DNA of 8,102 nucleotides from an uncultured Ruminococcus sp. (GTDB taxonomy: Bacteria > Bacillota > Clostridia > Oscillospirales > Acutalibacteraceae). A program made the translations under genes and the position numbers. The notes under the pieces were generated by a model that was given only the letters and a program-made list of their open reading frames with translations, did not search any database and was not told where the DNA came from. Shown one piece after another: positions 1 to 5,497 of this stretch. Location of the stretch: the NCBI GenBank assembly GCA_902797525.1, contig CADBSZ010000018.1:1-8102 (forward strand), written 5' to 3'. Within the stretch, counting starts at the first letter, position 1. Every line of letters begins with the position of its first letter.

Positions 1-1
1 A

Positions 2-94
2 GCGAAACGCATGGGTGTTGTTACCCAAATCGCAGATTTGGACAACACCTCAAAGCACCGCCCCTACGACGAAAATCCTAACTTTGTGATTTAA
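2..94 (+). CDS. Possible C-terminal tail of an unidentified upstream gene
   Basis: An open frame enters from the left edge and ends at TAA (92-94), giving about 30 residues. They begin AKRMGVVTQIADLDN and end in ENPNFVI. The codons (ATC, GAC, AAC, ACC, CGC, CCC) resemble those of the downstream genes, which favours this frame. However, the other two plus-strand frames are also open to 81 and 89, so openness alone proves little. I do not recognise the protein. In many Firmicutes rplI or a lon-like gene precedes dnaB, but this tail does not obviously match either. A strong inverted repeat lies inside the frame, which is odd for coding DNA. The alternative is that this is noncoding leader sequence of dnaB. 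Confidence 0.4.
   Translation, partial: AKRMGVVTQIADLDNTSKHRPYDENPNFVI
14..49. repeat. Strong inverted repeat / hairpin upstream of dnaB
   Basis: GGTGTTGT (14-21) pairs with ACAACACC (42-49), and CCAAATC (25-31) pairs with GATTTGG (35-41). A 3-base bulge (TAC, 22-24) and a 3-base GCA loop (32-34) complete the structure. That is 15 perfect base pairs in 36 bases, far more than chance predicts in so short a stretch. No T-run follows on either strand, so it is not a normal intrinsic terminator. It ends 85 bases before the dnaB start. It could be an RNA structure in an operon leader, an mRNA-stabilising or processing site between genes, or a small palindromic element. Its function is unknown. 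Confidence 0.75.
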
Positions 95-106
95 TCAGTA
101 CTTACC

Positions 107-120
107 TAACCACTAACCAC
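107..120. repeat. Tandem heptamer TAACCAC x2
   Basis: Two exact adjacent copies of TAACCAC sit directly upstream of the dnaB Shine-Dalgarno sequence (AAAAGGA, 123-129). This may be slippage in an untranslated leader. No protein-binding site is recognised. Confidence 0.5.
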
Positions 121-134
121 TCAAAAGGACTACT

Positions 135-1508
135 ATGGCTGACAATACATTCACGGGCGAGTACAGTCCCACCAATCTGCCCTACAGCGCCGAGGCCGAG
201 CAAGCGGTTTTGGGCGCGGTCATCATCGACAACGGCATGTTTGACGAGGTGCTTGACTATGTCAAGTCCCCCGATTATTTCTACGTTTCCCTGCACAAGC
301 TGATTTTCTCGGCGATGCAGGAGATGATGAACTTCGGGCAGCCCATCGACTTTGTCACTCTGCTCAACAAACTAAAACAGAACAGCGGCTTTGAAGAAGC
401 CACGGGCAAGACCTATCTGGTCGATTTGGTTGACAACTGTCCGGCTCCGTCCAACGCGCCCGACTACGCCAAAATCGTCGCGGACAAGTATAAGCTGCGC
501 CGGCTGATTACCGCCGCGCGCGAAATTGTTGACGACGCCACCGCCGCCGGAGACGAATCCTCCATGCTGCTCGATTCCGCCGAGCAGCGGATTTTCGACA
601 TCCGCAGCGACAGCGAAAAGGGCGGTTTGGAACGGCTTGGCTCGGTGCTTTTGCAAACCTTTGAGCGCCTCGACTCCCTCAACCGCGAGGCGGACGAAAG
701 CGTGCGCCCCGTGTCAACGGGTATCGGCGACCTCGACCGCGTCATCACCGGACTCAACCGCAGCGACCTGATTATCCTTGCGGCGCGCCCCGGTATGGGC
801 AAAACGAGCTTTGCGCTCAACATCGCGCGCAACGTCGCCTGCAAAAGCAAAAAGGCCGTCGCGTTTTTCTCGCTCGAAATGTCGCGCGAGCAGCTCGCCA
901 GCCGTCTGCTGTCGTCCGAGGCGTTGGTCGGCGGCACCAAGCTGCGCACCGGCAAGCTCAGCGACGAGGAATGGCAGCGGCTGATTCCTGCCAGCGACGT
1001 TCTCAAAAACGCCAACCTCTACATCGACGACACCCCGGGCATTACCATCACCGAAATGAAGTCGCGCCTGCGCCGTTTGCGTCAGGTGGATTTGGTCGTG
1101 GTCGACTATTTGCAGCTCATGAACAGCACGCGCCGCATTGAAAGCCGCGTCAACGAAATTTCGGAAATCACCCGAAGCCTCAAAATCATGGCGAAGGAGC
1201 TCAACGTCCCCGTCATCACGCTGTCGCAGCTGTCACGTGCGTCCGAGCAGCGTCCCGACCACCGTCCGCAGCTGTCCGACCTTCGCGATTCCGGCTCGAT
1301 TGAGCAGGACGCCGACATCGTGCTGTTTTTGTACCGCGACGGCTACTACGACAAGGGGGGCGACGACGACGCTGCCGCGCCTTCGGTGGACGTCAACTCC
1401 GGCGAGTGTATCGTTGCAAAGAACCGTCACGGCGAAATGAGCACCGTCAAGCTGCATTGGCAGGGCGAATTTATGCGCTTTACCGATGTGGAGACGCGCT
1501 ATGATTAA
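135..1508 (+). CDS. dnaB: Replicative DNA helicase DnaB (DnaC in Bacillus naming)
   Basis: This is the ring-shaped hexameric ATPase that unwinds DNA at the replication fork and contacts primase. The 457 residues match the usual bacterial DnaB length. The N-terminal domain (about 13-115, beginning LPYSAEAEQAVLGA) is followed by a linker (about 150-190) and a RecA-like core starting near STGIGDLDRVITGL. Walker A is ARPGMGKTS (217-225, Lys223). The catalytic glutamate is in FSLEMS (Glu248). Walker B is VVVDYLQLM (Asp324). The DLRDSGSIEQDAD segment and the KNRHG motif near the C-terminus, which supplies the arginine-finger region in this family, are both present. A good AAAAGGA site lies 5 bases before the ATG. 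No intein or frameshift is seen. The last 8 bases overlap tilS, so the two are probably translated in a coupled way. No promoter is evident in the visible upstream bases, so transcription probably starts outside the window. Confidence 0.97.
   Translation: MADNTFTGEYSPTNLPYSAEAEQAVLGAVIIDNGMFDEVLDYVKSPDYFYVSLHKLIFSAMQEMMNFGQPIDFVTLLNKLKQNSGFEEATGKTYLVDLVDNCPAPSNAPDYAKIVADKYKLRRLITAAREIVDDATAAGDESSMLLDSAEQRIFDIRSDSEKGGLERLGSVLLQTFERLDSLNREADESVRPVSTGIGDLDRVITGLNRSDLIILAARPGMGKTSFALNIARNVACKSKKAVAFFSLEMSREQLASRLLSSEALVGGTKLRTGKLSDEEWQRLIPASDVLKNANLYIDDTPGITITEMKSRLRRLRQVDLVVVDYLQLMNSTRRIESRVNEISEITRSLKIMAKELNVPVITLSQLSRASEQRPDHRPQLSDLRDSGSIEQDADIVLFLYRDGYYDKGGDDDAAAPSVDVNSGECIVAKNRHGEMSTVKLHWQGEFMRFTDVETRYD
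1490..1493 (+). promoter_or_regulatory. Shine-Dalgarno GGAG that sets the tilS start
   Basis: GGAG lies inside the end of dnaB, 7 bases before the ATG at 1501. The alternative in-frame ATG at 1486 has no comparable purine-rich site and would overlap the site itself, so 1501 is the better start. Confidence 0.7.
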
Positions 1509-2799
1509 CACCGTTTTATCGACAATTGCGCGCTACGGCATGCTGCAAAACGGAGATTGCGTGCTCATCGCGCTTTCCGGCGGCGCGGATTCCGTGTCGC
1601 TGCTGCACTGTCTTTATTCGATTAAAGAACAATACAACCTCACACTCCACGCCGCTCACCTCCATCACGGGATTCGCGGCGAAGAAGCCGACCGCGACGA
1701 GCGGTTCTGCAAAATTCTTTGTGAGAAATATAACATTCCGCTTCATGTAAAACACGCGGACATTCCAACGCTTGCCAAGGAGCGCAAAATCAGCGGGGAG
1801 CTGTGCGGCAGGCAGGAGCGCTATGCGTTTTTTGAAGCGCTGGCAGGCTCTCTCGGTGCGAAAACCGCCACGGCGCACACTGCGAGCGACAATGCCGAAA
1901 CGCTGCTGTTTCATTTAACGCGCGGCGCGTCCGTCATGGGAATCGCCGGCATTCCGCCGGTGCGCGACGGCATTATCCGTCCGCTGATTGCCTGCACGCG
2001 CGCCGATATTGAAGCCTATTGCCAAGAAAACGGCTTGCCGTTTGTCACCGACAGCACCAATTTTTCCGACGCTTACACGCGCAACAAAATCCGCCGTCAG
2101 ATCATTCCTTTGCTCAAAGAGCTGAATCCGCGCTTTGAGGACGCGGCGCTCCGCTTTTGCGAAAACGCGCGCGCAACCGGCGGTTATGTGCACGCGCAGG
2201 CGGTTTTGCTGTTGCAAAGCGCCGAAAGCCGCTTCGGCTGGCTTGCCGAAACGCTCAATGCCGCCGATGATGTCGTATTGACGGAAGCGCTTGCCGTTTT
2301 GTGCGAAAACAAAGCGCGGTTTTCACCCGAAGCGCGCCACCTTGCGTTGCTCAAACACATGCTAAAAAGCGGCGGCGCGGTTGATTTGGGAGAATACACG
2401 GCGGTTTGTAAGCAGCAAATTTTGCGTTTCGTCAAAAAAGACCAAAACGAAAACAATCTGGAAATTCCCTTCACAGGTGATATTTCCTTCCCGTATCGGG
2501 ATAAACTAATGGCAGCAACTATTCAAAATTCCAAAAAGGAATTAAAAAGCCTTGTGTTCCGCACAAGGCGCGGCGGTGAAACCTTTACGTTTTCCAAACG
2601 CAACCTCACCAAGCCGCTTCGAAAAGCACTCAATGAGCAAAAAATTCCCGATGAGGAGCGCGACAGTCTGCTGCTGCTCTGTCAGGAAAACACGGTGCTC
2701 TGGTGCGAGGGTTTGGGCTACTCGCAACAGGGCGAAGCTCTGAAATATACACACCGTTTAAACATTCAAACCAGCGAAAAGGGGCAACATCATGCATAA
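1501..2799 (+). CDS. tilS: tRNA(Ile)-lysidine synthetase TilS
   Basis: TilS uses ATP and lysine to convert C34 of the CAU-anticodon tRNA-Ile to lysidine, so that the tRNA reads AUA codons and is charged with isoleucine. It is cytoplasmic and generally essential. From the ATG at 1501 the protein is 432 residues. The N-terminal PP-loop is SGGADS (26-31), followed by HLHHGIRGEEADRDE, the family signature that helps bind substrate, and TRNKIRR (193-199). The C-terminal TilS domain includes FRTRRGGE (353-360) and a KIPDEERD segment before WCEGLGY. An ATG at 1486 would add five residues but lacks a ribosome binding site. The gene overlaps dnaB by 8 bases (ATGATTAA) and hpt by 8 bases (ATGCATAA). 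The downstream pairing with hpt and ftsH is the usual Firmicutes order and supports the call. Confidence 0.95.
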   Translation: MINTVLSTIARYGMLQNGDCVLIALSGGADSVSLLHCLYSIKEQYNLTLHAAHLHHGIRGEEADRDERFCKILCEKYNIPLHVKHADIPTLAKERKISGELCGRQERYAFFEALAGSLGAKTATAHTASDNAETLLFHLTRGASVMGIAGIPPVRDGIIRPLIACTRADIEAYCQENGLPFVTDSTNFSDAYTRNKIRRQIIPLLKELNPRFEDAALRFCENARATGGYVHAQAVLLLQSAESRFGWLAETLNAADDVVLTEALAVLCENKARFSPEARHLALLKHMLKSGGAVDLGEYTAVCKQQILRFVKKDQNENNLEIPFTGDISFPYRDKLMAATIQNSKKELKSLVFRTRRGGETFTFSKRNLTKPLRKALNEQKIPDEERDSLLLLCQENTVLWCEGLGYSQQGEALKYTHRLNIQTSEKGQHHA

Positions 2800-3328
2800 G
2801 GACGTACAGAGCATACTGATTTCACGGGAAAAACTTGAAAGTATTGTGAAGTCGCTTGCAAAAAAGATTGAAAAAGACTATAATGACAAGGAATTCGTCA
2901 TGGTCGGCCTGCTCAAGGGCAGCGTTGTGTTCATGGCGGAGCTGATGACCAAAATCAACCTCGATTTTGAAATCGACTTCATGGTTGCCTCCAGCTACGG
3001 CGGCGGCACCGAAAGCTCCGGCAAGGTAAAAATCATCAAGGACATGTCCGTTGACCCCAGGGGAAAGGACATTTTAATTGTCGAGGACATTGTTGACTCG
3101 GGCAACACCCTCAACTTTGTCTGCAACCACCTGATGACGCGCGGCGCAAATGACGTCAAGATCTGCACCCTCTGCGACAAGCCCAGCAGAAGAAAGGTGC
3201 CCCTCACGCCCGACTACTGCGGCGCGGAAATTCCCGACGAGTTCATTGTGGGCTACGGACTCGATTACGATGAAAAATACCGCAACCTGCCTTACATAGG
3301 CGTGTTAAAGCGTTCCGTATATTCGTAA
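2792..3328 (+). CDS. hpt: Hypoxanthine phosphoribosyltransferase
   Basis: This purine-salvage enzyme joins hypoxanthine (usually also guanine) to PRPP, making IMP or GMP and pyrophosphate in the cytoplasm. The 178 residues fit the bacterial family. The GLLKGS segment (39-44) forms the pyrophosphate-binding loop, SSYGGGTESSGKV is the flexible catalytic loop, and VEDIVDSGNTL (97-107) is the PRPP-binding signature with its acidic pair Glu98/Asp99. The C-terminal part keeps FIVGYGLDYDEKYRNLPYIG, typical of HPRT rather than of other phosphoribosyltransferases. AAGGGG (2779-2784) lies 7 bases before the ATG, inside the end of tilS. In Bacillus the homologue is called hprT. Its partnership with tilS and ftsH is conserved in Firmicutes. 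I cannot tell its preference for hypoxanthine over guanine from the sequence. Confidence 0.96.
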   Translation: MHKDVQSILISREKLESIVKSLAKKIEKDYNDKEFVMVGLLKGSVVFMAELMTKINLDFEIDFMVASSYGGGTESSGKVKIIKDMSVDPRGKDILIVEDIVDSGNTLNFVCNHLMTRGANDVKICTLCDKPSRRKVPLTPDYCGAEIPDEFIVGYGLDYDEKYRNLPYIGVLKRSVYS

Positions 3329-3350
3329 CGGCACCATCATCCATCACACA

Positions 3351-3360
3351 AAAAGGAGTG
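3351..3360 (+). promoter_or_regulatory. Ribosome binding site that supports the ftsH TTG start
   Basis: AAAAGGAGTG ends 7 bases before the TTG at 3368, and its AGGAG core is 9 bases away. No in-frame ATG or GTG lies at a usable distance before the first membrane segment, so this site fixes the TTG as start. Confidence 0.8.
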
Positions 3361-3367
3361 ATTCCCA

Positions 3368-5302
3368 TTGGAGAATAAGAAAAAAGCGCGCAATTTGCTG
3401 CTTTACTTAGGCATCCCGATTTTGTTAATCATCATCGCGGCGGTCTTTTTGAGCACGCGCCAAAGCGAGCCTCCCAAAACCTCAACGCTTGTGCAGTATT
3501 TTGCCGACAACAAGGTTGACAGCTATGCCATCAACTACGGCTCGGGCGTCATTGAAATCAAGCTCAAGGAAGGCGAAAAGGCGGTTTATGACAACAAGGT
3601 CATCAGCGCCGACAAAAAGGCGATTACCGCTTCCACCTCCACCAAGGACGGTCAGGCGGTTGTCAAGGGCCAGCTTGCCGACATTAAGCGTTTTCTCGAC
3701 GACATCCGCGAATACAAAACCACACAGGACGTCACCTACAACCTCATTCGCGCCAGCGACAACTCGCTGCTGATTGATTTGATTCCCACCATTATCGTGG
3801 TTGTCATCTTCATCGGCGCGTGGGTGTTTTTTATGCGCCGCATGGGCGGCGGCGGACTCGGCGGCCGCGAAATGAGCTTCGGCAAGGCAAAAATCAAAAA
3901 TACCAACGACGAAAAGCGCAAAACAACCTTTGAGGACGTGGCAGGCGCCGACGAGGAAAAGGAAGAGCTGCAGGAGGTCGTTGAGTTCCTGAAAAATCCC
4001 GACAAGTTCAACAAGCTCGGCGCGAGAATCCCCAAGGGCGTGCTGCTTGTCGGCCCTCCCGGTACCGGTAAAACCCTGCTGGCGCGCGCCGTTGCGGGCG
4101 AAGCGGGCGTTCCGTTCTTCTCGATTTCCGGTTCGGACTTTGTCGAAATGTTCGTCGGCGTGGGCGCGTCCCGCGTGCGCGATTTGTTTGACCAGGCAAA
4201 GAAAAATGCTCCCTGCATTATTTTCATCGACGAAATCGACGCCGTCGGCAGACAGCGCGGCGCAGGCCTCGGCGGCGGCAACGACGAGCGCGAGCAAACG
4301 CTCAACCAGCTGCTGGTTGAAATGGACGGCTTCGGCGTCAACGAGGGCGTTATCCTGATTGCCGCCACCAACCGTCCCGACGTTCTCGACCCGGCGCTCA
4401 TGCGTCCCGGACGCTTTGACCGTCAGGTGGTTGTCAGCTATCCCGACATCAACGGCCGCGAGGCGATTTTGAAGGTGCATGCGCGCAAAAAGCCGCTGGC
4501 GCCCGACGTTAAGCTCAAAACCATCGCCAAGACCACCGCGGGCTTCACCGGCGCGGATTTGGAAAATCTGCTCAACGAGGCGGCGCTGCTTGCCGCGCGT
4601 GCCGACAAAAAGGCGATTACCATGAAGGAAATCGAGGAAGCGACCATCAAGGTTGTCGTCGGCGCGGAAAAGAAATCCAAGGTGATGAGCGACAAGGAAA
4701 AGAAGCTGACCGCCTATCACGAGGCAGGTCACGCGATTCTGTTCGACAAGCTCGACACGCAGGATCCCGTACACGAAATCTCCATCATTCCGCGCGGAAT
4801 GGCAGGCGGCTACACCATGCCGCTGCCCACCGAGGATAAGTCCTACAATTCGCGCAACGAAATGATTGAAAGCATTATCGTTGATTTGGGCGGCCGCGTT
4901 GCCGAGGCGATTATCCTCGGCGACATCTCCACCGGCGCGTCCAACGACATTGAAAAGGCAACCAAAACCGCGCGCGCCATGGTCACCAAATACGGCATGA
5001 CCAAGGAGCTGGGCTGCATTAATTACGGCAGCGAGGACGGCAGCGTGTTCCTCGGCAGAGACTACGGCAGAACGCAGGATTACTCTGAGGCCACCGCCGC
5101 CAAGATCGACGAGCTGGTGCTCAAAATTGTCAACGACGCGTATGCCAAGGCGGAGCAGATTCTCAGCGCGAACATTGACAAGCTCCACGAAATCGCCGCT
5201 TACCTCATGAAGCACGAAAAAATGGGCGCCGAGGACTTTGAAAAGGTCATGAACGGCACCTATGTCGAGCCTGTTGAGGTTGAGGACGACGAAGAGGAAT
5301 AA
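3368..5302 (+). CDS. ftsH: ATP-dependent zinc metalloprotease FtsH
   Basis: FtsH is a membrane-anchored AAA+ protease that forms hexamers, unfolds membrane and soluble proteins and degrades them in the cytoplasm. The 644-residue length is normal. The basic N-terminus (MENKKKAR) precedes a first membrane segment (about 9-28), an extracytoplasmic domain (about 30-135) and a second segment (about 138-156), then a glycine-rich linker. The AAA+ module shows Walker A GPPGTGKT (229-236), the pore motif FVG (262-264), Walker B DEID (288-291) and RPGRFDR with arginine fingers Arg346 and Arg349. The protease carries HEAGH (451-455) and the third zinc ligand Asp527 in SNDIEKAT. The C-terminus is very acidic (EVEDDEEE). 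Translation begins at TTG (3368) with a good AGGAG upstream. The 39-base gap after hpt shows no terminator, so the gene probably shares the upstream transcript. A terminator follows the stop. Confidence 0.97.
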   Translation: MENKKKARNLLLYLGIPILLIIIAAVFLSTRQSEPPKTSTLVQYFADNKVDSYAINYGSGVIEIKLKEGEKAVYDNKVISADKKAITASTSTKDGQAVVKGQLADIKRFLDDIREYKTTQDVTYNLIRASDNSLLIDLIPTIIVVVIFIGAWVFFMRRMGGGGLGGREMSFGKAKIKNTNDEKRKTTFEDVAGADEEKEELQEVVEFLKNPDKFNKLGARIPKGVLLVGPPGTGKTLLARAVAGEAGVPFFSISGSDFVEMFVGVGASRVRDLFDQAKKNAPCIIFIDEIDAVGRQRGAGLGGGNDEREQTLNQLLVEMDGFGVNEGVILIAATNRPDVLDPALMRPGRFDRQVVVSYPDINGREAILKVHARKKPLAPDVKLKTIAKTTAGFTGADLENLLNEAALLAARADKKAITMKEIEEATIKVVVGAEKKSKVMSDKEKKLTAYHEAGHAILFDKLDTQDPVHEISIIPRGMAGGYTMPLPTEDKSYNSRNEMIESIIVDLGGRVAEAIILGDISTGASNDIEKATKTARAMVTKYGMTKELGCINYGSEDGSVFLGRDYGRTQDYSEATAAKIDELVLKIVNDAYAKAEQILSANIDKLHEIAAYLMKHEKMGAEDFEKVMNGTYVEPVEVEDDEEE

Positions 5303-5306
5303 TTTT

Positions 5307-5334
5307 TAATGCGCAATTCGTAATGCGTAATGAA
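5307..5334. repeat. Four tandem degenerate heptamers after ftsH
   Basis: The bases divide without gaps into TAATGCG (5307-5313), CAATTCG (5314-5320), TAATGCG (5321-5327) and TAATGAA (5328-5334). Units 1 and 3 are identical, and the others differ from them at two positions each. The tract lies between the ftsH stop and the terminator. From memory, AT-rich runs of this look recur between genes in some Clostridia, so it may belong to a dispersed repeat family. That cannot be tested from one window. Confidence 0.5.
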
Positions 5335-5340
5335 GTTTTT

Positions 5341-5378
5341 GGAAACGTTTGTGCTTTTGGCACAAGCGTTTCCTTTTT
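5341..5378 (+). terminator. Intrinsic terminator of the dnaB-tilS-hpt-ftsH unit
   Basis: GGAAACGTTTGTGC (5341-5354) pairs with GCACAAGCGTTTCC (5360-5373) over 14 positions with one G-U pair. The loop is TTTTG, and a TTTTT run (5374-5378) follows. It lies 38 bases after the ftsH stop and separates that transcript from uvrA. Confidence 0.93.
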
Positions 5379-5421
5379 ATAGGAACCGCCGCTCTCCACA
5401 CTTTCAAAATAAATAGAACAT

Positions 5422-5433
5422 CTTTTCGAAAAG
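5422..5433. promoter_or_regulatory. Perfect 12-base palindrome just upstream of the uvrA promoter
   Basis: CTTTTCGAAAAG reads the same on both strands and ends 4 bases before the -35 hexamer. Its place and symmetry suit an operator for a dimeric regulator, but no regulator is identified. GAACATCTTTTC (5416-5427) overlaps it and resembles the Gram-positive LexA pattern GAAC-N4-GTTC with one mismatch in the second half. Operator function is inferred. Confidence 0.35.
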
Positions 5434-5437
5434 CCTA

Positions 5438-5466
5438 TTGATATTTAAAAAGAATTGTGATAAAAT
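5438..5466 (+). promoter_or_regulatory. Vegetative sigma-factor promoter for uvrA with extended -10
   Basis: TTGATA (5438-5443) and TAAAAT (5461-5466) are separated by exactly 17 bases. TG at 5458-5459 forms an extended -10 element. Each hexamer differs from consensus by one or two bases. Transcription would begin near 5473, leaving a leader of about 25 bases before the uvrA ATG that contains GGAAAGAG (5483-5490). Confidence 0.85.
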
Positions 5467-5497
5467 AAGACCAATACACTACGGAAAGAGACATCTT

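Noticed and set aside
14..49. Hairpin as an intrinsic terminator
   Set aside because: No T-run follows the stem on the plus strand, and the minus strand has only three T's in that position.
1486..1500. Upstream ATG for tilS
   Set aside because: It has no Shine-Dalgarno site and would add only MWRRA. The ATG at 1501 has GGAG at 7 bases and fits the usual TilS N-terminus.
3482..5215. 577-codon open frame on the minus strand inside ftsH
   Set aside because: It lies wholly opposite a complete, motif-perfect ftsH. Its translation is low-complexity (rich in Val, Asn, Asp, Gly, Arg) with no recognisable domain, as expected from the mirror of a GC-biased gene.
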